DNA of 43,147 nt from Kitasatospora phosalacinea (GTDB taxonomy: Bacteria > Actinomycetota > Actinomycetes > Streptomycetales > Streptomycetaceae): NCBI RefSeq assembly GCF_000717185.1, contig NZ_JNYE01000067.1, positions 1 to 43,147 on the forward strand. The letters run 5' to 3'. The notes under the pieces were generated by a model, which made no database searches, was not told the origin of the DNA, and worked only from the letters and a program-made list of their open reading frames with translations. Of the stretch, positions 25,180-33,772 are shown piece by piece. Position numbers and translations under genes: made by a program. Each line of letters begins with the position of its first letter. Position 1 is the first letter of the stretch.

Positions 25180-28100
25180 TCACCCGCCGGAGCCGGGGCC
25201 GGGATCGGGGCCGGGGTCGAGGGCGGCCAGTGCGGTGCGGGCCTCGGCCTCCCAGCCGGGGGCCTCCCAGCGGCGGGCGACCTCGGCGGCCCGCCGGAAG
25301 TGTCCGGCGGCCTCGGCGGTGCGGCCGAGGTACCGGGCGAGTTCGCCGAGGGTGAGGGCGACCGGGCGGATCGCGACCGAGGTGGACGCCGCACCGGCCA
25401 CCAGGTGGGCCAACGGACGCATCTCGTCCAGGAGTCGGGCCGCCTCCTCGGTCTCGTCCAGGGCGATGACCAGGTCGGCGCGCAGTTGCAGGAACAGCGA
25501 GCGGAAGTAGTCGGCCTGGATCCCCTGGTACTCGCCCCGGGCCCGCCGGACCTCCGCCGGGTCGTGCCCGGCGGCGTGCAGGGCGAGCGCGGTGACGTCG
25601 GCGATCAGCGGGCCGTACTGGGCGTGGTGCTGCTGGATCAGCGGCAGCATCTCGGCGAGGCGGCCCTGCCGGTGGGCGATCACGATCCGGATCAGCGCGC
25701 CCAGGCCGTCCGCGTGCAGCGAGCCGCGTTCGTGCAGGCCGGTCAGGGCCTGCTCGTAGAGGGCGACGGCCTCCTCGACGCGGTCGGCGGCGAGTTCCAG
25801 CATGCCGCGCTGGAACAGCACCACGTCGACGAACTCGGCCAGCCCGTAGCGGCGGGCGATCTCCTCCCCGGCCGCCATGTGGCGGCGCAGCGCGGGCAGG
25901 TCGGCGCGCACGGCGGCGGCGGTGGCGGCCAGGTGCTCGGCGTGCCAGCGGTAGGCGGGCAGGTCGTGCTCGGTGGCGAGGGCGGCGAGTTCGACGGCCA
26001 GCGCGGCCCGGTCGACGGGCGCCAACTCGTGGTCGCAGGCCCGGGCCTGGGCGGCGAGGGCCAGGCACAGCAGCCGCGGGTCGCCCTCGGCGCGGGCGAT
26101 CGCGACGGCCTCCCGCCCGACGTCGATCGCCTCGGGCGAGCCCGCGCAGTCGAGTTCCTGGGTGAGCGCGTCGAGCAGTCGGCAGCGGGTGGCGGGCGGC
26201 AGGTCGGTGCGGCGCAGCAGCCGGGTGAGCTGGTCGACGGCCTCCTGGTCGAGGGCGCCGTACGGGTGGGTGACCCACGGGGTGGGTTCGGTCCAGGCCG
26301 TCCAGGCGGCGACCAGGAGTTCCTCCCGGCCGCTCTCCCGGGCGAGTTGGAGCGCACGGGCCTTGGTGCGGGTGGCGGCGGCGACCTGCCCGGCACGGAC
26401 TTGGGCGCGCAGCAGCGCGCCGAGCAGGTCGATCCGGCGGGCGGCCCGGTCCTCGCCGGGCCGTTCGGCGGCGCGCTCCAGGTTGTCGACGGCCTGCCGG
26501 AGCAGGTTGACGGCGCTGGCGTGGGCGTAGCGCCGTTCGGCGGCCTCGGCGGCGCGGACGCAGTGGTCGACCGCTAGGGCGGCCGTGGCGGCGGTCGCGG
26601 CCTGGGTGAAGTGGTGGGCCAGCGCGGTGAGTTCACCGGGGCGCAGGTCGTGCAGCGCGTGCCCGATCCGGCCGTGCAGCCGGGCCCGGCGCAGGCCGCC
26701 GAGGTCCGCGTACAGGGTGTCGCGGACCAGCACGTGGGCGAACCGGACGGTGCCGGGCCGGGGTTCGAGCAGCAGACCGCCCGTGACGGCCGCCTCGACC
26801 GCCTCGGTGGCGGTGTCCTCGTCCTGCTCCCCGGCCCGCAGCAGCAGGTCGACGTCGCTCTCCCGGCCCACGACGGCGGCCAGCCGCAGCAGGTCGACGG
26901 CGGGCGCGGGCAGCCGCTCGAAGCGGCGGCGCAGCACGTCCCTGACCCCCTGCGGGACCTGCCGCAGCGCGGTCGACTCGTCCTCCAGCGCCAGGAGTTG
27001 GGCGCTCTCGGCGAGGTAGAACGGGTTGCCGCCGGTGCGTTCGGCCAGCGCCCGGACGGTCTCCGGCCGGACGGGCCCGGCACACACCGCCTCGATCAGC
27101 CGCCCGGCGTCGGGCTCGGCGAGCCCGCCGAGCGACACCCGGACCGGTGACCTACGGGCCAACTTGGCCAGTACGTCCGCGAGTTCGCCCTCGCCCGGGC
27201 GCAGCGCCGCCACCACCAGCAGCCCGCCCGGCGCCCCGGGGGCGGCCTGGTCGGCGGCCAACTCGCCCAGCAGTTCCCGGGTTTCCGGATCGGCCGCATG
27301 CAGGTCGTCCAGCAGGACGGCGAGCGGCTCCGTCCGGGCGGCGGCGTGCAGCCGGGCGACGACCGCGCGGTGCAGCCGGAACCGGCCCGACCGCGCGTCC
27401 TGACGGTCCGTCAGTTCCGGGTCGGCGAGCAGCGGGGCCAGCAGCGGGTCGGCCGCGACCGCGGGCTCGTGCCGGGCGAGCTCGCGCAGCACCTCCGTCC
27501 ACGCCCAGGCCGCCGGGGCGCCCGCGCTCTCCGGGCACCGCCCGGTCACCACCCGCCAGCCCACGGCGCCCAGTTGCTCCCGCAACCGCCCCAGCAGCGT
27601 CGACTTCCCGGCCCCCGCCTCCCCGCTCACCAGCGCGAACCCGACCCCGCCCCGCGCCTGCCCGGCCGCCCCCGCCAGCGCCGCCAACTCCCCCTGCCGC
27701 CCCACGAACACCTGCGCCCGCCCGGCACCGGACCCGACGGCAGCGGCCACCGGGAGCAGGGGCGGGGACGCGGAGCCGGCGGCCCGGCCGAGCGCACGGG
27801 CCCCGGGGACGACGGCGCCGCCCCGGGCAGCCGCGCCACCGCTCCGGGCGGCGGCCCCTCCGGACGACGGAACGTCCCCGGCCTCCCCGGCAGCCCCGAC
27901 GGCAGGCCCCACCACTCCCCCACCGGGCGCCCCGGGCAGCGCAGCACCGCCCCCGGCAACCGCGGCCGCGCCGGGCAGCGGAGCACCCCCGGCAGCAGGC
28001 CCCACCACTCCCCCCGCGCCCCCATCAGGCGTACCGACCCCAGCAACCGCAGCACCGCCGGATAGTGAAGCACCCCCGACAGCTCCGGTAGCAGGCCCCA

Positions 28101-29073
28101 CGGCCCGGCCTGCGGCCCCACCCAGCGCACCAGCCCCGGGCAGCGCAGCACCAGCCTCGGCAACCGCGCCCCCGCCAGGCAGCGAAACACCCCCAGCAGC
28201 CCCGGCAGCAGGCCCCACGGCCCCGACCGCGTCTCCTCGCGCGGGGGCGGGGGCGGGTTCCGCCGCTCCCCCGCCGGTTGCGGGCGTCCGGTGGGGCGGG
28301 GTGCGGCGGGGGGCCAGTTCCTCGGTGCGCTGGTGCAGGATCGCGGATTCGACGGCGGTGAGCAGCGGGCCGGGGTCGAGGCCGAGTTCGGCGGCGAAGT
28401 AGCTGCGGGCCCGGCGGACGGCGGCGAGGGCTTCGGCCTGGCGGCCGCCGTGCCAGAGGGCGAGGGCGAGCAGGCGCCAGGCCTCCTCGCGCAGGGGGTG
28501 GTCCTCGACGAGGGCGGCGGCGTCCTGCGCGGCGGTGCGGGCGTGTCCGGCGGCGAGGTCGGCTTCGACGGCGGACTCCCGTGCGGCGGTGCGGAGTTCC
28601 TCCAGGCGGGCGGCCTCGGGGGCGGCCCAGGGCCGGTCGGCGAACTCGCCGTACGCCGGGCCCTGCCAGAGCCCGAGCGCCTGCCGCAGCCGCTCCGCCC
28701 CCTCCCCCTCGCCCTCCCCCTCCGGGCGCGGGTGCGGGTCGGCGAGGAGTTCCTCGAACTCCTGCGCGTCGGTGCGCACGCCGCGCAGCGCGTAGCCGCC
28801 CGCCTCGCTGACCAGCAGGCGGGCCTCCTGCCGGGGGCCGCGTTCGGGCTCCAGCAGGCGGCGCAGGTTGGAGACGTACGCCTGGAGGGAGGCCGCGGCC
28901 TTGGCGGGCGGGCGGCCGTCCCAGAGGTCGTCGACCAGCCGGTCGGCGGGGACGACCGCCCCGCGGGCGACCAGGAGTTGGGCGAGCACGCCGCGCTGGC
29001 GCGGGCCCCCCAACCGGGTGGCGGCCCCCGCCACTTGCGCCGTCAGTGTCCCAAGCACAGTGATCCGCACCAT
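25180..29073 (-). CDS. AfsR/SARP-like regulator with AAA ATPase and TPR-like region
   Basis: A 1297-residue large transcriptional regulator. Residues 1-95 form an OmpR-type winged helix (MVRITVLGTL, RQRGVLAQLLVARG, LQAYVSNLRRLLEP) and about 95-250 a BTAD domain (ALGLWQGPAYGEFADRPWA, EAWRLLALALWHGGRQAEAL). About 250-455 is a low-complexity Gly/Ala/Pro linker. The ATPase follows, with Walker A GEAGAGKST near 485 and Walker B LLDDLHAAD near 590. About 800-1297 looks like helical TPR repeats. There is no C-terminal LuxR helix. The ATG at 29073 was chosen because the winged helix starts there; its ribosome site is weak. It may control nearby transport genes or a remote cluster. Confidence 0.9.
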   Translation of the reverse strand: MVRITVLGTLTAQVAGAATRLGGPRQRGVLAQLLVARGAVVPADRLVDDLWDGRPPAKAAASLQAYVSNLRRLLEPERGPRQEARLLVSEAGGYALRGVRTDAQEFEELLADPHPRPEGEGEGEGAERLRQALGLWQGPAYGEFADRPWAAPEAARLEELRTAARESAVEADLAAGHARTAAQDAAALVEDHPLREEAWRLLALALWHGGRQAEALAAVRRARSYFAAELGLDPGPLLTAVESAILHQRTEELAPRRTPPHRTPATGGGAAEPAPAPARGDAVGAVGPAAGAAGGVSLPGGGAVAEAGAALPGAGALGGAAGRAVGPATGAVGGASLSGGAAVAGVGTPDGGAGGVVGPAAGGAPLPGAAAVAGGGAALPGAPGGGVVGPAVGAAGEAGDVPSSGGAAARSGGAAARGGAVVPGARALGRAAGSASPPLLPVAAAVGSGAGRAQVFVGRQGELAALAGAAGQARGGVGFALVSGEAGAGKSTLLGRLREQLGAVGWRVVTGRCPESAGAPAAWAWTEVLRELARHEPAVAADPLLAPLLADPELTDRQDARSGRFRLHRAVVARLHAAARTEPLAVLLDDLHAADPETRELLGELAADQAAPGAPGGLLVVAALRPGEGELADVLAKLARRSPVRVSLGGLAEPDAGRLIEAVCAGPVRPETVRALAERTGGNPFYLAESAQLLALEDESTALRQVPQGVRDVLRRRFERLPAPAVDLLRLAAVVGRESDVDLLLRAGEQDEDTATEAVEAAVTGGLLLEPRPGTVRFAHVLVRDTLYADLGGLRRARLHGRIGHALHDLRPGELTALAHHFTQAATAATAALAVDHCVRAAEAAERRYAHASAVNLLRQAVDNLERAAERPGEDRAARRIDLLGALLRAQVRAGQVAAATRTKARALQLARESGREELLVAAWTAWTEPTPWVTHPYGALDQEAVDQLTRLLRRTDLPPATRCRLLDALTQELDCAGSPEAIDVGREAVAIARAEGDPRLLCLALAAQARACDHELAPVDRAALAVELAALATEHDLPAYRWHAEHLAATAAAVRADLPALRRHMAAGEEIARRYGLAEFVDVVLFQRGMLELAADRVEEAVALYEQALTGLHERGSLHADGLGALIRIVIAHRQGRLAEMLPLIQQHHAQYGPLIADVTALALHAAGHDPAEVRRARGEYQGIQADYFRSLFLQLRADLVIALDETEEAARLLDEMRPLAHLVAGAASTSVAIRPVALTLGELARYLGRTAEAAGHFRRAAEVARRWEAPGWEAEARTALAALDPGPDPGPGSGG
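27715..28330 (-). repeat. Degenerate repeats encoding the Ala/Gly/Pro linker
   Basis: Inside the regulator gene, at least four imperfect units begin with Ala/Val-Val-Gly-Pro-Ala and continue with Gly-rich text such as GAAGGVSLPGGGAVAEAG. The spacing between units is uneven (about 25-40 residues). The region joins the DNA-binding half to the ATPase and looks expanded by repeat slippage. Confidence 0.7.
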
Positions 29074-29246
29074 CGTGGGGTCGAGCCTATGCGATGGCGC
29101 CGCGCCACCGCCGCCGACCTGCGTTCCAAGTGGACTCCAAGCGGGCTCCGGGCGGGGAGGCGGCCGGGGCGGCCGGGGCGGCCGTCCGTGGTACCCCAGC
29201 GACCCGGCCGCGCCGGTGCTCCGCCTGGGGCTCGTAGCCTGGGCCC
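29074..29246. promoter_or_regulatory. Divergent promoter region, regulator and Na/Pi symporter
   Basis: 173 bases lie between two divergent starts. The region contains a run of GGCGGCCGG-like triplets near 29150-29180. I could not identify reliable promoter hexamers or a clear operator. Confidence 0.35.
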
Positions 29247-30641
29247 ATGGCGGAAGCCCCATCCGACAGCAGCCCGGACGACGGCCACCCCGGGGGTGGC
29301 GCCTCCGGGCGCACCCCTGCCGACGGCCCGCCGGAGAACGCTCCCGCGACCCCCGCGACCCCCGTGCCCTCCGCGGCCCCCGCGACCCCCGTACCCTCCG
29401 CGGCCCCCGCGCTCGACCCCGGCGACCCGGTGGTCCCGCTCCCGGCCTGGGGCAAGGCCCTCGGCTGGTGCGGCGTCGCCGGGCTGATCTACCTGCTGGT
29501 CTGCGCCGTGAGCATCATCAGCAGCGGCTTCGCGGGCCTGGGCGGCGACGCGGCGCACACCATGTTCGCGTTCGCCGCGAACCCGTGGGTGGGGCTGAGC
29601 GTCGGCGTCCTGGGCACCGTGCTGATCCAGTCGTCGACCACGACGACGGCGATCGCCGTCACCGCCGTGGGGTCGGGCGCGCTGCCCATCCAGGGGGCGG
29701 TCCCGGTCATCCTGGGCGCGAACGTCGGCACCACCGTGACGACGAGCCTGGTCGCACTGACCTTCATCGGGAACCGCACCGAGTTCCGCCGGGCGCTGGG
29801 CGCCTCGACCGTCCACGACTTCTACAACTGGCTCGCGCTGCTGGTCTTCTTCCCGGTCGAGCTGCTCTGGCACCCGCTGGAGCGGATCAGCGGCCGGCTG
29901 ACCGACGCGCTGTACGGCACGGACTGGCTGCCGAACCCGGCGCACTTCAACTTCGTCCGGGCGCTGACCAGGCCGGTGGAGCAGGCGGTGGTCCGGGCGA
30001 CCGCGCACATCGACAGCACGCTCGGCCCGCTGGCCGTCATCGTGATCGGCGCCGTGCTGATCCTGGTCGCCGTCCGCTACCTGGGCAGGCTGCTGAAGCT
30101 GCTGATGGTCGGCCGGGCCCGCGAGGTGCTGGTCCGGGCCGTCGGCGGCAACGCCTACCTGGCGATGGCGACGGGCATGGGCGTCACCGTCGTCACCCAG
30201 TCCTCGACCATCACCACCTCCGTCCTGGTGCCGTTCGCCGGGGCGGGCGTCCTGACGCCCGCGCAGGTGTACCCGGTCGTGGTCGGCTCCAACCTGGGCA
30301 CCACCTTCACGGTGGTCTTCGCGGCGTTCGCGGGCGTCGGGCCGGACGCCCGGATCGGCCTGCAGGCGGCCTTCGTGCACCTGGTCTACAACCTCTTCGC
30401 GATCCTGCTGATCTACGTGCTCCCGCTGCTGCGCCCCGTCCCGCTGTTCTGCGCCGAGAACCTCGCCCGCGTCGCCGCCGAGCGCCGCTGGGTGCTCGCC
30501 CTCTACCTGGGCACCGTCTTCGTCGCGCTGCCCGCCCTGGTGATCGTGCTGGTGGGCGTGGTCCGACCCGGCCGGCGGCGGAAAACCGCGTGCCCGGGGG
30601 GACGGGCCGCGGGGAGACTGCCCGCATGGGAACGTACGTGA
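29247..30641 (+). CDS. nptA: Na/Pi cotransporter family protein
   Basis: A 464-residue inner-membrane sodium:phosphate symporter (NptA/SLC34-like). A disordered Pro/Ala-rich N-terminus of about 65 residues holds a 9-residue tandem repeat (ATPVPSAAP twice). Two inverted repeats of helices follow, each with the QSS signature: VLIQSSTTTTAIAVTAVGSG and TVVTQSSTITTSVLVPFAG. Downstream of each come ILGANVGTTVTTS and VVGSNLGTTFTVV, as expected. A histidine-bearing helix VHDFYNWLA and its counterpart VHLVYNLFA also match. It is divergent from the large regulator and overlaps the next gene by 16 bases. Confidence 0.92.
   Translation: MAEAPSDSSPDDGHPGGGASGRTPADGPPENAPATPATPVPSAAPATPVPSAAPALDPGDPVVPLPAWGKALGWCGVAGLIYLLVCAVSIISSGFAGLGGDAAHTMFAFAANPWVGLSVGVLGTVLIQSSTTTTAIAVTAVGSGALPIQGAVPVILGANVGTTVTTSLVALTFIGNRTEFRRALGASTVHDFYNWLALLVFFPVELLWHPLERISGRLTDALYGTDWLPNPAHFNFVRALTRPVEQAVVRATAHIDSTLGPLAVIVIGAVLILVAVRYLGRLLKLLMVGRAREVLVRAVGGNAYLAMATGMGVTVVTQSSTITTSVLVPFAGAGVLTPAQVYPVVVGSNLGTTFTVVFAAFAGVGPDARIGLQAAFVHLVYNLFAILLIYVLPLLRPVPLFCAENLARVAAERRWVLALYLGTVFVALPALVIVLVGVVRPGRRRKTACPGGRAAGRLPAWERT
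29355..29408. repeat. 27-bp tandem repeat, 2 copies
   Basis: GCGACCCCCGTGCCCTCCGC plus 7 further bases is repeated at 29355 and 29382 with one base difference. It encodes the ATPVPSAAP repeat in the disordered N-terminus of the symporter. Confidence 0.85.
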
Positions 30642-30997
30642 CGATCCGCGGCTGGGTGGAGTGCGACGAGCGGCAGTTGCCGCTGGTGCAGGGGATCGCC
30701 GAGGCCGAAGGGGCCCGGGAGGGCCGCTACCGGGGCGGGTGGAGCTTCCCGCCCGGGCAGACGATGTGGACCATGACGGCGTTCTTCGCCGCCTGCGGAC
30801 GCGCCGGGTACGAGGACGCGGTCCGGGAGGTGCTGCGGCAGGTCGCGGCCCTCCCGGCGTCCGACGAGGACGACGACCGGGTGGTCGGCCTGTTCCGGGT
30901 GCACCACGAGGTGGACGGCGCGACGGAGTGGCAGCTGCGCGACGGCACACTGCTGTGCGTACCGGCCCCGCCGCAGCACGACTACCTGGACGCGTAG
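30626..30997 (+). CDS. Conserved hypothetical protein
   Basis: A 123-residue soluble protein beginning MGTYVTIRGWVECDERQ, with GGGGAGA upstream of the ATG at 30626; the start overlaps the symporter 3' end by 16 bases, so the two may be coupled. Visible features are GWSFPPGQTMWTMTAFFAACGR, ASDEDDDRVVGLFRVHHEV, EWQLRDG and a final HDYLDA. I recall similar short proteins in other streptomycetes without a known role. There is no signal peptide, membrane segment or catalytic motif. Confidence 0.8.
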   Translation: MGTYVTIRGWVECDERQLPLVQGIAEAEGAREGRYRGGWSFPPGQTMWTMTAFFAACGRAGYEDAVREVLRQVAALPASDEDDDRVVGLFRVHHEVDGATEWQLRDGTLLCVPAPPQHDYLDA

Positions 30998-31020
30998 CCC
31001 GGCGCCGTCGGCTCGCCCCC

Positions 31021-31060
31021 CTGACCGGCGCGCCCGGCCGGGCGGTCCCGGCGCGGTCAG
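31021..31060. terminator. Bidirectional terminator
   Basis: CTGACCG, one bulged G, then CGC (31021-31031) pairs with GCGCGGTCAG (31051-31060), and a second self-complementary core CGCCCGGCCGGGCG lies in the loop. It covers the stop codon of the minus-strand globin and follows the plus-strand gene ending at 30997. Confidence 0.65.
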
Positions 31061-31506
31061 ACGGCGGCGCTGCCGGAGGCCAGGCGGACGGCGCTGAGCG
31101 GGACGAAGCCGCCGGGGCCGCCGTCGGTGGTGTCCTCGCCGAGGCGGCGCAGCATGGCGACGGCGATGCGCTGGGCCTGGGCCTTGGCGCGTTCGGTGAC
31201 GGGGCCGGCGTGGCGGCCGTCGAGGGTGGCGCGCCAGAGCTGGACCCAGCGGCCGAAGTGGGCGGCGGTGAGCGGGGCGACGGCGTGCAGGGCGGCGTGC
31301 GGGGCGAGCGCGTTGCCGCGGTAGGAGGCGGTGCGCAGCAGGGCGCTCTCCCAGAAGTCGGTGATCCGGGGGAGGTGGGCCTCCAGGTCGAGGCGGGCGA
31401 TCTCGGTGAAGTGCGGGCCGATCAGCGGGTCGGCGAAGGCGGCGCGGTAGAAGAGCCGGAGGGCCTGTTCCAGGTCGGCCCGGCTGGTGATGTCCGGCAG
31501 TGCCAC
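31057..31506 (-). CDS. Truncated haemoglobin, group III
   Basis: A 149-residue haem protein from the GTG at 31506 (GAGAGGA upstream); a GTG at 31530 is an alternative. Group III signatures run through it: DITSRADLEQALRLFYRAAFADPLIGPHF, DLEAHLPRITDFWESALL, YRGNALAPHAALH (His region) and LTAAHFGRWVQLWRATLD. It likely binds oxygen or nitric oxide and relates to redox or nitrosative stress, but that is family inference. It is divergent from the aldo-keto reductase gene with 141 bases between them. Confidence 0.93.
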   Translation of the reverse strand: MALPDITSRADLEQALRLFYRAAFADPLIGPHFTEIARLDLEAHLPRITDFWESALLRTASYRGNALAPHAALHAVAPLTAAHFGRWVQLWRATLDGRHAGPVTERAKAQAQRIAVAMLRRLGEDTTDGGPGGFVPLSAVRLASGSAAV

Positions 31507-31647
31507 GGCGGTGTCCTCTCGTGCTGTCACGCGCTGTCACGGGTGGTGGCGTGCTGCTGCGCCCGTCCGGCCAGGCTACGCCGGGCCGGGCGTCCACGGG
31601 CAGGGCCGTTGGTCCCGTCGGGGTCCCCACCTGGCAGGATGCTGGTC

Positions 31648-32637
31648 ATGAGCTTCCTCCCCGCAGAAGACCGCTACGCCTCGATGTCCTTCCGCCGCGC
31701 CGGGCGCAGCGGCGTGCAGCTGCCCGCCGTCTCGCTCGGCCTGTGGCACAACTTCGGTGACTCCCAGCCGCTGGAGGTGCAGCGCGCGGTGCTGCGCCGG
31801 GCCTTCGACCGGGGGGTGACGCACTTCGACCTGGCGAACAACTACGGCCCGCCGTACGGCAGTGCGGAGCGCAACTTCGGCTACCTGTTCGCGCAGGACT
31901 TCCGTCCGTTCCGGGACGAGCTGTTCATCGCCTCGAAGGCGGGCTGGGACATGTGGCCGGGCCCGTACGGGGACGGCGGCAGCCGCAAGTACCTGCTGGC
32001 GAGCCTGGACCAGTCGCTGGAGCGGATGGGCCTGGACTACGTCGACGTCTTCTACTCGCACCGGTGGGACCCGACCACCCCGCTGGAGGAGACGATGGGG
32101 GCGCTGGACACGGCGGTGCGCTCGGGCCGGGCGCTGTACGCGGCGATCTCCAACTACCCGGCGGAGCAGCACCGGGAGGCGGTGGCGATCCTGCGCGAGC
32201 TGGGCACGCCGTGCCTGCTGAACCAGGCGAGCTACTCGATCCTGAACCGGGAGCCGGAGCAGGGGCTGCTGGACGCGGTGGGCGAGACGCAGACCGCGCT
32301 GATCGCCTACTCGCCGCTGGCGCAGGGCCTGTTGACCGACCGCTACCTGTCGGGTGACGTCCCGGCGGGCTCGCGGATGTCGGTGGGCCACTTCCTGAAG
32401 GAGGAGGCGCTGACGGAGGCGAAGCTGGACCAGCTGCGGGCGCTGGCGAAGGTCGCGGAGGGCCGCGGGCAGAGCCTGGCGCAGCTGGCGCTGTCCTGGG
32501 TGCTGCGGGACGAGCGGGTGGTGTCGGTGATCATCGGCGCGTCGAGCGTGAAGCAGCTGGACCAGAACCTGGACGCGCTGGCGGCCGGTCCGCTGACCGC
32601 GGAGGAGCTGGCGGAGATCGACCGGCTCAGCAAGTAG
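31648..32637 (+). CDS. Aldo/keto reductase (YghZ/glyceraldehyde-3-phosphate reductase-like)
   Basis: A 329-residue NADPH-dependent aldehyde reductase. The start is ATG 31648; another ATG 9 bases earlier is in frame. The tetrad is visible as Asp and Tyr in HFDLANNYGPPYGSAE, Lys in FIASKAGWDMWPGPYG and His in FYSHRWDPTTPLEE. The WPGPYGDGGSRKY insert and the IAYSPLAQGLLTDRYL segment are characteristic of the YghZ branch, which reduces L-glyceraldehyde 3-phosphate and methylglyoxal. The C-terminus GASSVKQLDQNLDAL forms the cofactor phosphate site. It stands alone and is closed by a strong hairpin. Confidence 0.94.
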   Translation: MSFLPAEDRYASMSFRRAGRSGVQLPAVSLGLWHNFGDSQPLEVQRAVLRRAFDRGVTHFDLANNYGPPYGSAERNFGYLFAQDFRPFRDELFIASKAGWDMWPGPYGDGGSRKYLLASLDQSLERMGLDYVDVFYSHRWDPTTPLEETMGALDTAVRSGRALYAAISNYPAEQHREAVAILRELGTPCLLNQASYSILNREPEQGLLDAVGETQTALIAYSPLAQGLLTDRYLSGDVPAGSRMSVGHFLKEEALTEAKLDQLRALAKVAEGRGQSLAQLALSWVLRDERVVSVIIGASSVKQLDQNLDALAAGPLTAEELAEIDRLSK

Positions 32638-32646
32638 GGCGGTGAA

Positions 32647-32683
32647 CGGGCGGGCGGCCGGGGAGAGTTCGGCCGCCCGCCCG
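32647..32683. terminator. Bidirectional terminator
   Basis: A perfect 14-bp inverted repeat (CGGGCGGGCGGCCG at 32647-32660 and CGGCCGCCCGCCCG at 32670-32683) with a 9-base loop stands between the converging aldo-keto reductase and ssuD genes. Confidence 0.85.
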
Positions 32684-32696
32684 GGCCCGGGTGCGG

Positions 32697-33767
32697 TCAG
32701 GGGTGCAGCTTCGGCAGGACGGTCTCGGCGACCCGGTAGGCCTCCTCCAGCAGCGGGTTGCCGGAGAGGATGAAGGTGTCCACGCCCAACTCCTGGTACT
32801 CGCGGAGCCGTTCGACGACCTGGTCGGTGGAGCCGACCACGGCGGTGCCCGGTCCGGGGCGGAACAGGCTCATGCCGGGCCACAGGTTGGGGTGGGCCTC
32901 CAGCTCCCGGGCGCGGGCCGGGACGCGGCCGCCGTGCTGGCGGAACTGGCGCTGCCAGCCGACGCCGTCCTCGCCGGCCCGGCCGCCGAGCTGGCGGGCG
33001 TAGGTGGCTTCGCTGGTGACGTCGAGGAGGCGGTCGGCGGCGGCCCAGGCCTGTTCCTCGGTGTCGCGGACGATCAGGTGCAGGCGCAGGCCGAGCCGCA
33101 GGGTGCGGCCGTGGGCGGCGGCGCGTTCGCGGACGCGTTCCAGCTTCTCCTTGAGCAGGTGCGGGGGTTCGCCCCAGGTGAGGTAGACGTCGACGTGTTC
33201 GGCGGCGACCTCGATGCCCGCCGGGGAGGAGCCGCCGAACCAGAGCGGGATGTGTCCTTCGCGCAGCGGCGGCAGGTCGCGCAGCGAGGCCCCGGCGTTC
33301 TTCAGCTGGTAGAACTCGCCTTCGTGGTCGAAGACTTCGCCGCTGGTGAGGCGCTTGACCAGCTGCCAGTACTCGGCGGAGAGCCGGTAGCGGTCGTCGT
33401 GCCCGACGTGCAGGCCGTACTCGCGCAGCTGGTCGGTGGAGCCGTTGACCACGTTGAAGCGGAGCCGGCCGGGGCCGTGCAGGTGCTCGAAGGAGAGCGC
33501 CATCTTGGCCAGCAGGGTGGGCGAGACCAGGCCGGGGTGGACGGCGAGGAGGGGCTGGAAGCCGGGGCCGGTGGCGGCGGCCAGGGCGGAGCCGAGCGTC
33601 CACACGTCGTACTGGTCGGTGGCGAGCAGCGCGCCGGTGTAGCCGAGCCGTTCGACGGTGGCGGCGAGGTGCTGGAGGTAGCCGAGGTCGACGGGGCGGC
33701 GGCCTTCGGGCTCCCAGGGGTAGTGGCCCTCGCGGGGGATCAGGTACCAGAGGACTTCGGTGGGCAC
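32697..33767 (-). CDS. ssuD: SsuD-like FMNH2-dependent alkanesulfonate monooxygenase
   Basis: A 356-residue luciferase-like flavin monooxygenase expected to release sulfite from organosulfonates with reduced FMN from a separate reductase, none of which is in the window. The match to SsuD is close over the length: GHYPWEPEGRRPVDLGYLQHLA, LYLTWGEPP-type segment (VDVYLTWGEPPHLLKEKLERVR), RLGLRLHLIVRDTEEQAW, PNLWPGMSLFRPGPGTAVVG and a DTFILSGNPLLEEAYRV end. The loop that holds Cys54 in the E. coli enzyme reads ATDQYDVWT here and has no Cys. The start is a GTG, 5 bases after the previous stop. It is the last gene of the organosulfur operon. Confidence 0.88.
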   Translation of the reverse strand: MPTEVLWYLIPREGHYPWEPEGRRPVDLGYLQHLAATVERLGYTGALLATDQYDVWTLGSALAAATGPGFQPLLAVHPGLVSPTLLAKMALSFEHLHGPGRLRFNVVNGSTDQLREYGLHVGHDDRYRLSAEYWQLVKRLTSGEVFDHEGEFYQLKNAGASLRDLPPLREGHIPLWFGGSSPAGIEVAAEHVDVYLTWGEPPHLLKEKLERVRERAAAHGRTLRLGLRLHLIVRDTEEQAWAAADRLLDVTSEATYARQLGGRAGEDGVGWQRQFRQHGGRVPARARELEAHPNLWPGMSLFRPGPGTAVVGSTDQVVERLREYQELGVDTFILSGNPLLEEAYRVAETVLPKLHP

Positions 33768-33772
33768 GGTGC

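Noticed and set aside
21906..25394. Very long minus-strand open frame of about 1160 codons and an even longer plus-strand frame in the same place
   Set aside because: Both are shadows of the MMPL and DUF488 genes in very GC-rich DNA. Their products are Arg/Gly/Pro-rich and have no domains, while the accepted frames have clear motifs and ribosome sites.
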